Below are positions 7,692 to 15,434 of a DNA stretch of 27,845 nucleotides, in pieces (the stretch's first letter is position 1; every line of letters starts with the position of its first letter). Under the pieces are notes generated by a model. That model was not told the DNA's origin and ran no database searches. It saw only the letters and a list, made by a program, of their open reading frames with translations. The DNA is from JBNJGT01 sp046496745 (GTDB lineage Archaea; Nanobdellota; Nanobdellia; Woesearchaeales; JACJVW01), in the NCBI GenBank assembly GCA_046496745.1, contig JAWOGQ010000011.1, positions 1 to 27,845 on the forward strand. Direction: 5' to 3'. The position numbers and the translations under genes are program-made.

Positions 7692-10600
7692 ATTCTCTTC
7701 TATTGTAGTAATTTGCTGCAATCACTATCCCTATGAGTATAAGAATAAGGAGGCTTAGAATGCTTCCTATGATGATGAGGGGTATCCTGTTCTTTTGCAG
7801 GTAGCGGGTCCATTCATTGATCTCTTCTGGCTGTTCTGGTGTGCTCTCTTTTGAGCTGATAAGATAACGGCAGCTCTCAACTGTCTTCTGCAATAATTCT
7901 TTTGCTTGTGTTGCCTGGTTGTTCTCTATCATATCCTGGGCGCGGGTTATCTGCTCGTTTAGTTCAAGGCATTCTGGGTTTGAGCTGAGCAGGTCACGGA
8001 CGAATTTAACCTCATTGTTGAGACTCTCTCCTTCAAGAGGGGTAATGGATACGATTGTGAAGTCCATCACATCGGGTTCCTGTGCATGGGCACTGATGTT
8101 TATGCTTATTGAGCTTGCATCCTCCCATGAGGCTTCTAACTGGGTATCATGGCTTTCCTGGGATGCCAGGTTTATTGGGCTGCTATCGTATGCGAATTCA
8201 ACGCTATCATTGCTTCGTGCATCAAGTGAGATCTGCCTGAGGGTGACATTGCCCTTGTTTGTGAGGGTGAGGGGAATTATGACTGAATTGTTATCTGTCT
8301 TGATTATTCTTCTGGGTGTTATGAGTTGAAGGTATTCTGGTTGTGTCACGTTCTTCTCTTCAGGGAATGGAACTATTATCCTTTGTGTCTCACCACCACC
8401 GCCACCTGTGTTTTCAGGGGGTGGCTGGTCATAGGTGTCGATTACTGTTATCGTTATATTGTTTGATTCGATGCTTGCGTTCTTTGGATCAGTTGCCTGT
8501 ATCCTGAAATTTGCCACACCAAACCAGTCTGTTGAAGGGGATAAGCTCATACGATTCTCATCGTTGATTGATATGCCGAGGTTCTCGCTGTTTTGTATAT
8601 CTATTATGGAAAAATTGAGGGTATCATTGTCCTTGTCTGAGAAGTAGTGGTCAAGGTCAATCCATGGCGATATGTCGTATTCTTCCTTCATCACGAAATC
8701 AGGGATCCTCATGTTGAGTACCGGGCGGTTGACTGTTGCATTGCTTATTGTGAGGGCGTACTGGATATAACGGTTATCCCAGTGATAGGTCATGTTCTGA
8801 GTGCGGTTTTCCTGGTGGAACAGGCTTTGGTTTGATAATGGGTCAGACCATTGTGACCATGCATTTGCGTCGGGTGAGGTGCGCGCCTGGACTGTGGCTG
8901 CTGCTGCCCTGTTTAGTTCTATCTCATTCACTTGTATCTGGCCTGTGAAATTGAATGTCATGCGATCCATTGGTGTGGGAGGGATAGTAAGGGTCTGGTT
9001 GCCGTTGCAGTCGGATGAAAGAAGATGATACGGTGTACCGTTGAACATATATGAGATGTTAAAACTTACAAGCTGGCGTGTGGAGATTGATATGTTGCGG
9101 ATGAAAGCAGTGGTATTGAATCTTATAGAGAGGGTTGCAGGTGACTCTGCCTCCCAGTAGGTGAGAGGATTGTCATCATAGGTGGTTGAGACGTTGTTGA
9201 AAGAGCTTGCAGTGTCTGATGCGTTGCGTTCTCCTATGATCTCAGAGGTATGGTTTGCCCTGAAGGTGTATTGGATGTTTCGGAAATCTGGCTTCAGGAG
9301 ATAGGTATTCTGGTCAAGAGTGTCTTTTGGTTCTGAGATGAACCTGCCATCTGCTGCGTTGAATGAATCGTTGAATGAAACATTGTGGGATGTGCCTTCT
9401 GTAGGAAGAGGGACTTTTCCGAAAGTTGGAGGGCGGTTCACATCAATGACTGTTATGTTCCATATCGCATGGCTTGCTGTGACGTTGTCAGAGACTGTCA
9501 GGTTGAGTATGTGTGTTCCTGAGCTTGAATAATCAAAATAGATTGTGAGGTTTTCTGTTGAATATTGTTTATCATATGACCAGGTGGTGAGGATGGTGTC
9601 GTTCTCTTTGTCTGAGCTGTTGTGCATGAATGTTATTGTGGTATCCTCGTAGGTTGTGAGATTTATCCTTGTCTTGTTGGTCCAGTTGCCATGATAAACC
9701 TCGTGTATCACAGGAGGTGTGTTGTTTTCCACCTGTATTGTTATCTGGTTGGATGTGGTTGTTGAAAGGGAATCGTTTGCTATGAACGCGACAGTGAGGT
9801 TTCCTACGAAATCTGTTGCAGGATGAGCTGTGACACGTGAGTCGTTGAACAATAGTGTCATGTTTGTTATAGGTGTGTGATTGAAATCCATTGATTGGTT
9901 GCATGCGTCAACCTGGTAGAAGAAATCTTTGAGGTCAAGTATCTCTTTTACCTGGTTCTTCTTTATTGTGATATTTGGGATGCTATTGTTAAGTATAGGG
10001 GGGATGTTATTGTCCAGTACTGTGAGGTTCCAGGTTAGGGCTGTTGAGAGGTTGCCGTCAGAGACGTTCACGCTAATGTTGTATTGGCCTGCGGCGCAGA
10101 AATCCGGTGTGAATGACCAGTTCTGGGTTGTTGCGACTGGATTGTTGTTGATTGTCCAATTGTAGAAAAGGATGTCACTGTCAGGGTCATGGACTGTTAT
10201 GTTGAAGTCCTGTGTGTTGTTCTCTAAGATTGTATGGTTCAGGGGAGGTGTAAAACTTGTTATCTCTGGTGGCTTGCTCACGTTTATTATATGGTACATT
10301 ACTTTCTTGTAGGTGGTGTTGATGCCGTCTGTTACGCTAAAATTGAGTGTAAGGTTTCCTGGCTGGTCTGGTGTGAAGTTGAATTTACCTATGGTGGTGT
10401 TCCCAATCGTCTCTGTCCTTATCGATGTGGAGATATTGAAGAGAAAGGGTGACACATTGAATGAAAGCAGGTCTCCGTCCTCGTCATATGCTTCGATTGT
10501 TATTTCGTAGGTCTGGTCTTCTCTTAATGAGTTGCCGCCTGTCCTGTTTTCCAGGAGTGTAAAGTAAGGAATGTCGTTTGTGTTGGTGATGTTTATTGTG

Positions 10601-12669
10601 AGTGTCGATGTGTTGGTGCCACCGTAAGGGTCTGAGGCTGTGATATTGAATTCATTCAAGCCTACTTCTGATTGGTTGGCTGTGAGATTTATCATCAAGG
10701 TATTGTTTTGTATCCATGAGGATAGGTTATGGAAAGTAAGGTTGGTTGTGAAGTTGAGAGGGTCATCATCCGGGTCTGTTGCCTGTATAGTGAAATTGCA
10801 TAGGTAGTCCTCGCGGCAGATGACAGATTTGTTGCTTATCAGAGGGTTATGGTTGCTTGTGATATTGAATATCGCGGTTGTTGAGTCATTGAATTCTCCA
10901 TCAGATACTGTCAGGTTAACCTTTGTGAGGCTGACATTGTCAGGGGTGAACTGGACAAGCCCTGAAGACTGGATGTTGAAGAGGCTGGTGTTGTCCCAGT
11001 ACATATGAGTATCATCAAGGTCAAGGTCTTCTACATAAGATGAGAAATCAACACTGAAGCTTGTGTTCACCCTTGGGTTGAATACAGGCAGAGGCTGCCA
11101 TTGAGGTGGGTTGTTTATGTCTATCACTTCAAGGTTAAAGTTCTCATTGTCTCTTGCTCCTTTTGAATCCACAACAGTAACCTGTACTGTGTGATTTCCC
11201 GTGTGGTTGTCCATGAGTTGCACTTCTAATCTGGCACTGGCATTTCCAGTCTTATCGATTGTAATGACATTGATCCAAGAGATGTTTGTTGAGAATGTGA
11301 GGTTGTCTTCAGTGTCAAGGTCTGTTGCGTTTACTATGAGCTGGAACAGGTTGCCTTCTGTGTCTGTTTGGTTGTCTATGGGTGTGAGTACAGGGATGTG
11401 ATTCCTTTTGACTTCTATTGAGATGTTCGTGCATGTGGTATTGATGGAATCGTTTGCGCAGACATTAACTGTGTGGTTCTTTACTTCTGAGGGAATGGTA
11501 TCTATGAGTCCATCTGTTGTGTTGAATACGCTGCTGTTTGAGGTGAATGTGTGGGTATCATGCGGGTCATTGTCTGTCAGGTAGTCGTTGAGGTCTAATG
11601 TGAAATGAGCGCCTTGTGCAGTTGTCTGGTTAGGTATGGGAAGGAAGACAGGAGGATTGTTGACGTTATCCACGATTATTGTTATGTTGTTTGAATCAGT
11701 GGTGGTGTAGCTGTCGTTTACCCTGAAGCTCATTGTGAAATTTCCAAACCAGTAATCCTCAGGGTTGATGGATACACTGTGGTTTCCATTTGTCCTGTCT
11801 ATGGTGATGTTTGCTTCAGGAACTGCATTGATCATCGAATAGGTGAGGTTATCCTGGTTATCTCCAAAACATTCTGTGTCAGGGTCAGTAAAGTAATCCT
11901 CTAGAACCAGAAAGTCTTCCAGGTGTTCTCCTTCATCAAGTGTTATGTTTGCGATTGGGCCGTTGAACTCAGGAGGGCGGTTGGTGTTGTTTACGGTTAT
12001 ATCCCATGTGTATGCGTCTGATTCGTTATCTTGATCAGTGATATTCACTTCTACTGTGTGGGTTCCTGCTGTGCAATATCCAAAGTCTATGCTGTATTGG
12101 CCTGAGGTGGAATTTGTCTTGTTTATCAGGATGTTGTTGTGATACCATGCTGTCTCAAGGCTGTCTCCCCAGGGGATGTCTATATCAGATTGTGTGTAAT
12201 TGTATTCAAAATCCTGGGTTGTTCCCTCTGCTATTGTTAGAGGTGAAAAAGGTTCTATCCCTCTTAACGAAGGGGGGTCATTCACATTCTGAATTCTGAA
12301 ATTAACTCGTACCATGCTAGCTTCTTCAGAAGGTCCTGAATCCTCTGCGATGATATAGATCGAATAATTCTTCTTACCATTTTCATCTCCTATATCCTCA
12401 TTCGTGGGGGTGAAATTCATGATTGCACTGGTATCATTATAGTCTTCAAGCTCAAAGGATGGAAAAGTCTCGCTTTCGTAGCTTCCATCTTTTGCAACCA
12501 GAAAATTGATAGGGTAATCCTCGTCAGGGTCCATGGCATGGATAAAATAAGGTGGTGTGGGCTGGTCCTGAGTAAGGATGTACCAATCACCCCATTCCAC
12601 ATTAGTGAACTGAGGTTCAGCTGCATGGATGAGGGTTGCAATCATGAGTAATAGTAGTATCCTTTTCAT
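7684..12669 (-). CDS. Giant cadherin/Ig-like repeat surface protein with C-terminal membrane anchor
   Basis: A 1661-aa secreted protein. A signal peptide (MKRILLLLMIATLIHAA) precedes about eleven beta-sandwich repeats of the cadherin/tandem-95 type. They are separated by NRPP, NNPP, NDPP or similar linkers and rich in DxD/DPD acidic turns that suggest calcium binding. A region at about 1140-1256 looks like a discoidin/F5-8C galactose-binding domain (NNVSTTYDDNPLTYWEAESP, then SIRFNTTAFIRNISIS). A Gly-rich linker (~1420), a helical stretch with ARAQ-type heptads (about 1565-1610) and one transmembrane helix (~1628-1650) precede a short NRREFS tail. By hand it has about 100 N-X-S/T sequons. The ATG overlaps the TGA of the 829-aa gene (ATGA). 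Likely an adhesin or S-layer-associated protein. Confidence 0.85.
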   Translation of the reverse strand: MKRILLLLMIATLIHAAEPQFTNVEWGDWYILTQDQPTPPYFIHAMDPDEDYPINFLVAKDGSYESETFPSFELEDYNDTSAIMNFTPTNEDIGDENGKKNYSIYIIAEDSGPSEEASMVRVNFRIQNVNDPPSLRGIEPFSPLTIAEGTTQDFEYNYTQSDIDIPWGDSLETAWYHNNILINKTNSTSGQYSIDFGYCTAGTHTVEVNITDQDNESDAYTWDITVNNTNRPPEFNGPIANITLDEGEHLEDFLVLEDYFTDPDTECFGDNQDNLTYSMINAVPEANITIDRTNGNHSVSINPEDYWFGNFTMSFRVNDSYTTTDSNNITIIVDNVNNPPVFLPIPNQTTAQGAHFTLDLNDYLTDNDPHDTHTFTSNSSVFNTTDGLIDTIPSEVKNHTVNVCANDSINTTCTNISIEVKRNHIPVLTPIDNQTDTEGNLFQLIVNATDLDTEDNLTFSTNISWINVITIDKTGNASARLEVQLMDNHTGNHTVQVTVVDSKGARDNENFNLEVIDINNPPQWQPLPVFNPRVNTSFSVDFSSYVEDLDLDDTHMYWDNTSLFNIQSSGLVQFTPDNVSLTKVNLTVSDGEFNDSTTAIFNITSNHNPLISNKSVICREDYLCNFTIQATDPDDDPLNFTTNLTFHNLSSWIQNNTLMINLTANQSEVGLNEFNITASDPYGGTNTSTLTINITNTNDIPYFTLLENRTGGNSLREDQTYEITIEAYDEDGDLLSFNVSPFLFNISTSIRTETIGNTTIGKFNFTPDQPGNLTLNFSVTDGINTTYKKVMYHIINVSKPPEITSFTPPLNHTILENNTQDFNITVHDPDSDILFYNWTINNNPVATTQNWSFTPDFCAAGQYNISVNVSDGNLSTALTWNLTVLDNNIPPILNNSIPNITIKKNQVKEILDLKDFFYQVDACNQSMDFNHTPITNMTLLFNDSRVTAHPATDFVGNLTVAFIANDSLSTTTSNQITIQVENNTPPVIHEVYHGNWTNKTRINLTTYEDTTITFMHNSSDKENDTILTTWSYDKQYSTENLTIYFDYSSSGTHILNLTVSDNVTASHAIWNITVIDVNRPPTFGKVPLPTEGTSHNVSFNDSFNAADGRFISEPKDTLDQNTYLLKPDFRNIQYTFRANHTSEIIGERNASDTASSFNNVSTTYDDNPLTYWEAESPATLSIRFNTTAFIRNISISTRQLVSFNISYMFNGTPYHLLSSDCNGNQTLTIPPTPMDRMTFNFTGQIQVNEIELNRAAAATVQARTSPDANAWSQWSDPLSNQSLFHQENRTQNMTYHWDNRYIQYALTISNATVNRPVLNMRIPDFVMKEEYDISPWIDLDHYFSDKDNDTLNFSIIDIQNSENLGISINDENRMSLSPSTDWFGVANFRIQATDPKNASIESNNITITVIDTYDQPPPENTGGGGGETQRIIVPFPEEKNVTQPEYLQLITPRRIIKTDNNSVIIPLTLTNKGNVTLRQISLDARSNDSVEFAYDSSPINLASQESHDTQLEASWEDASSISINISAHAQEPDVMDFTIVSITPLEGESLNNEVKFVRDLLSSNPECLELNEQITRAQDMIENNQATQAKELLQKTVESCRYLISSKESTPEQPEEINEWTRYLQKNRIPLIIIGSILSLLILILIGIVIAANYYNRREFS

Positions 12670-15155
12670 CTTAGCTTCCTGAAAATCTCCTGTATGTCGT
12701 TATAGTATTCTTTTTTCTTCTCCTGGCTGGATTGTCCATACAGGGCCATGAGCTGTTGGTATTCCTTTCTTGCTTCTTCAATGTGATTTATCCTTATGAG
12801 CTCATTTATGTGTTCTATCTGCAGTTGAAGCTTGTCCTTGTCTTTGGTTGTAAGTGCAAGTTCCAACTCGTGATGGAGATGATCTATCTTTTCCTGGTCG
12901 ATATCCTTGTCTGCGTACTCAAGCTCTGAGAGTTGTTCCAGGAGCCTCTTAACGTGGCTTTGCTTTTCTGGCGGGAGATGCTTTATCTTTTCTTCCATCT
13001 CTTCATAGGTGAGTTGTTCTTTGGTGTCAAGTGTTTCCTGGAGATGTTCCCTGAATGTCTTTGAGACATGCTCGATTGTAGGCTGTTTCTTTTGATTCAC
13101 CGGTATATCTTTTACTATCGTTTTTTTGTGGGATATTATGACTGTTGCAATAAGTGCAAGCAGTATCAATGAAGTGACTGTTCCTATAAGCATGACATGC
13201 TCTTTCAGATTGGCTGAGATGACTGCTGCGGGTTCTTCAAGGACACTACATTTTGGACATGGTCCTCCGCAATCCACACCTTGTTCACCCTGATTCTGTA
13301 TTCCGTCGTTGCATGTCTCGCAAGGCTTGCATGGTCCTCCGCAGTCTATACCTTGTTCTCCCTGGTTCTGTATTCCGTCATCACAGGTGGGACAAGGCTT
13401 GCATGGCCCACCACAGTCTACACCTTCTTCACCTTGATTCTTGATCCGGTCGTAGCAGGTGTAGCAAGGCTTGCATGGTCCTCCACAATCTATTTCTGTC
13501 TCGCCCTGGTCTAGCTTTCCGTTCTGGCATTCGGGAATATAAGTGCATCGCCTGTATTCGTATGGCTTTTCCTCATCAGTCCCGCATTCTGCAAGGTCGT
13601 AGCAGATCCTTGTGGAAACATTAGACCTGTTACAGTCGCTCCAGTCGCCGCAGAACCATACTGGTTCGCAGTCTCCGCCTCCTGTTTGGGGCATGCCTCC
13701 GCCACCGCCTCCAGCTCCCCCGCCAGAACTGTCTCCTTCTGAGCCTTCTGTCTGGGTCTGTTCACCTTCGGTGACTTCAAGAGTGATCCAGTTGCTGGTG
13801 TCATTCTCGCCTGCACGGTCTTTCACATGGAAGCGGACCTGTTCTGTGCCCATCCAATCACGGGGCTGGGAGAAAAGGGCCTGGGTACTCTCTTCATCAA
13901 TTGTCACGTCAATCGCATGGAAGGGTGAGGCGTATTCTGCTGAATAGGTCAGATTGTCATCCAGGTCAGGGTCCTCTGTATAATCATCAAGCCTGAAGGC
14001 TGCCCGTATCCTGTTCTTCTGCCAAGTCTGGTTTGGAAGAGGGCGGGTGAATCTTGGTGGCCTGTTCCTGTCTAGTACCTGGATTTGCCACTGATGGGTT
14101 GCGCTGTAATGGCCGTCACTGACATTTGCTGTTATTGTGTGGTTGCCTGCGGTGTAGTAATCCGTCTCCCATACAAAGGTGCTTGAACGGTCAGTGTACT
14201 CTGTGTCTGTTTCCCTTGAGAGAAGGGTGGAACCGTCATACCAGGATATGATAAGGTCTGTGTCATCTGAAGGATCACTGTTCTCCCTTTCAAAATCCCT
14301 GTATCTTATGAAGAAAGTCTGGTTATCTGTCTCATTCAGGGTGAGGTTTCCTGACGGGGAAAAAGTGGTGATTGAAGGGGGATGGTTCCTTATTGATATG
14401 TTGAGTTGATCAGGCTTGATTGTCAGATGGTTGGAGCAGCCGCTTTCGTCGGAGACATACCACTGGATGGGATATGGATTGTTTCTCGTGTAGGTGTCGT
14501 CAGTTGTCAAGGGTACTGTGAAGTTGATAAAACCATGGTTGTCAATTTCTATGTGTGAATCAAGGGGATCGGATGAGTATGCATTAAAGCTTGCGTTACA
14601 ACCTTGTATCTGGCGGGTCTTGTTCTGATGTATCTCGATTATCCTTTCTGTGCCTTCAATGTTGAGATGAATCCTTGCCTTGTCTATATCATCTGAGAAC
14701 TTCATGGACATGTTGGTGAAGGGTTGGCCTACTTCTATCACTTCGTCTTTTTGAGGATCTGTTGCGAGGGTATTGTTCATGATTATCTCCTGAAGGTCAA
14801 TGGAAGAGTCCCACCAAACACTCATATTGGTGAGTGAGACACTTCTTCTGCAGTGGTTCTTTACTGTCAGATTTATGCCGCCTGATGTGTTGATCTCGAG
14901 ACAGCTTTCCCTGCAGTCAAGGTCTATGACGTTGAGATCGCACTGGTAAGGTTCTCCCTGGTATAAAGTGTCGGGACAATCGTGGACCACCTGGGGAGGA
15001 TGGTTATAGCAAAGGGATACGGAGCCGGTTGAGACAGCCTTGCCAGTAACCTGAATATCCCTGGTGCTTATGATGGTCCAGTTGAGTGTTACGGATGATA
15101 TCATAAGCGCGATTGCCAGGGCTGCAATAATATTGTTCGATATGTGTACTTTCAT
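12666..15155 (-). CDS. Membrane-anchored surface protein with Ig-like, TSP1-like and Cys-rich repeats plus cytoplasmic helical domain
   Basis: An 829-aa type I membrane protein. An N-terminal signal or anchor segment (IIAALAIALMISSVTLNWT) is followed by beta-sandwich repeats with DRNRPPRFTRPLP-type linkers and many sequons. A Gly-rich hinge lies at ~472-492. A thrombospondin type 1-like module follows (~495-543; CEPVWFCGDWSDC). Four 24-residue repeats carry NQGEQGIDCGGPCKPC (~543-636). A transmembrane helix (~652-672) is followed by a 155-residue charged, helix-rich cytoplasmic domain. The ectodomain probably binds partner molecules and the coiled-coil tail could connect to the cytoskeleton or signalling. 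The ATG overlaps the TGA of the upstream RHH gene, and the next gene overlaps in the same way. Confidence 0.85.
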   Translation of the reverse strand: MKVHISNNIIAALAIALMISSVTLNWTIISTRDIQVTGKAVSTGSVSLCYNHPPQVVHDCPDTLYQGEPYQCDLNVIDLDCRESCLEINTSGGINLTVKNHCRRSVSLTNMSVWWDSSIDLQEIIMNNTLATDPQKDEVIEVGQPFTNMSMKFSDDIDKARIHLNIEGTERIIEIHQNKTRQIQGCNASFNAYSSDPLDSHIEIDNHGFINFTVPLTTDDTYTRNNPYPIQWYVSDESGCSNHLTIKPDQLNISIRNHPPSITTFSPSGNLTLNETDNQTFFIRYRDFERENSDPSDDTDLIISWYDGSTLLSRETDTEYTDRSSTFVWETDYYTAGNHTITANVSDGHYSATHQWQIQVLDRNRPPRFTRPLPNQTWQKNRIRAAFRLDDYTEDPDLDDNLTYSAEYASPFHAIDVTIDEESTQALFSQPRDWMGTEQVRFHVKDRAGENDTSNWITLEVTEGEQTQTEGSEGDSSGGGAGGGGGGMPQTGGGDCEPVWFCGDWSDCNRSNVSTRICYDLAECGTDEEKPYEYRRCTYIPECQNGKLDQGETEIDCGGPCKPCYTCYDRIKNQGEEGVDCGGPCKPCPTCDDGIQNQGEQGIDCGGPCKPCETCNDGIQNQGEQGVDCGGPCPKCSVLEEPAAVISANLKEHVMLIGTVTSLILLALIATVIISHKKTIVKDIPVNQKKQPTIEHVSKTFREHLQETLDTKEQLTYEEMEEKIKHLPPEKQSHVKRLLEQLSELEYADKDIDQEKIDHLHHELELALTTKDKDKLQLQIEHINELIRINHIEEARKEYQQLMALYGQSSQEKKKEYYNDIQEIFRKLR
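13248..13529 (-). repeat. Four tandem 72-nt coding repeats (Cys-rich modules)
   Basis: Four units of 24 codons lie inside the 829-aa gene, each encoding a variant of NQGEQGIDCGGPCKPC. The two C-terminal-most units start their GGTCCTCCGC string (plus strand) exactly 72 nt apart, at 13261 and 13333. The first and oldest-looking unit (KLDQGETEIDCGGPCKPC) is the most diverged. The six cysteines per pair of units suggest disulfide-pinned loops. Confidence 0.8.
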
Positions 15156-15289
15156 TTATATCGCAGTAGTATCTGACGGATACCTTCCCTGGCAATCTCA
15201 GCCTGGTTGCTGAACAGACCTGAGTCTATCAGTTCTTCCATCTGTTTCTTCATTTCTTTTCCTACACGGATATGAAGGAGGTCTGCCAT
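15152..15289 (-). CDS. Ribbon-helix-helix (CopG/ParD-like) transcriptional regulator
   Basis: A 45-aa ORF beginning MADLLHIRVGKEMKKQMEEL and ending REGIRQILLRYK. This fits the RHH fold: a short beta strand (LLHIRVG), a helix (KEMKKQMEELIDSG), a turn (LFSNQAE), and a second helix (EIAREGIRQILLRYK) with the conserved N-S/T-like cap before AEIAREG. It probably binds DNA as a dimer. Its TGA overlaps the ATG of the 829-aa surface protein (ATGA). No SD precedes it, and a TATA box 26 nt upstream makes it leaderless. Inverted repeats overlap this promoter, so it is likely its own repressor and that of the surface operon. It could also be an orphan antitoxin-like protein, but no toxin is adjacent. Confidence 0.8.
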   Translation of the reverse strand: MADLLHIRVGKEMKKQMEELIDSGLFSNQAEIAREGIRQILLRYK

Positions 15290-15295
15290 TCAGAC

Positions 15296-15312
15296 TATAT
15301 CATATTGATATA
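15296..15312. promoter_or_regulatory. Operator copy 1 (inverted repeat) over the RHH operon promoter
   Basis: TATATCA-TAT-TGATATA, with perfect 7-bp arms around a 3-bp centre. The site sits between the TATA box and the predicted start on the ATG at 15289, so binding would block initiation. It forms part of a 22-bp sequence repeated exactly at 15350. Confidence 0.65.
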
Positions 15313-15319
15313 TTTATAA
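15311..15319 (-). promoter_or_regulatory. TATA box of the RHH-surface protein operon
   Basis: TTATAAATA on the minus strand is centred 26 nt before the RHH ATG and shares its edge with operator copy 1. Confidence 0.6.
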
Positions 15320-15333
15320 TTCTTTCTATGAGG

Positions 15334-15345
15334 AGGATTAATCCT
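15334..15345. promoter_or_regulatory. 12-bp palindrome between the two operator copies
   Basis: AGGATTAATCCT is a perfect palindrome located between the two 22-bp operator modules. It may be a second regulator site. Confidence 0.3.
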
Positions 15346-15349
15346 TTGG

Positions 15350-15366
15350 TATATCATATTGATATA
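15350..15366. promoter_or_regulatory. Operator copy 2, same inverted repeat
   Basis: The same 17-bp inverted repeat followed by the same TTTAT, giving a 22-bp exact copy of 15296-15317 at a distance of 54 bp, about five helical turns. The associated TATA-like element (CATAAATAT) is weaker than in copy 1. Confidence 0.6.
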
Positions 15367-15434
15367 TTTATGATACATTACTGGTATTCTTGGGATTAGG
15401 GTATGAGAAGGGGGAGGTCTTTGACTGTTCTGCT

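Noticed and set aside
13248..13529. 72-nt tandem repeats that could suggest a CRISPR or minisatellite
   Set aside because: They are in-frame, encode conserved Cys modules with diverged codons, and lack repeat-spacer structure.
15004..15195. A 63-aa frame antisense-phase to the surface protein start
   Set aside because: It overlaps the coding start of the 829-aa gene and the 3' end of the RHH gene in another phase, without SD or family features.
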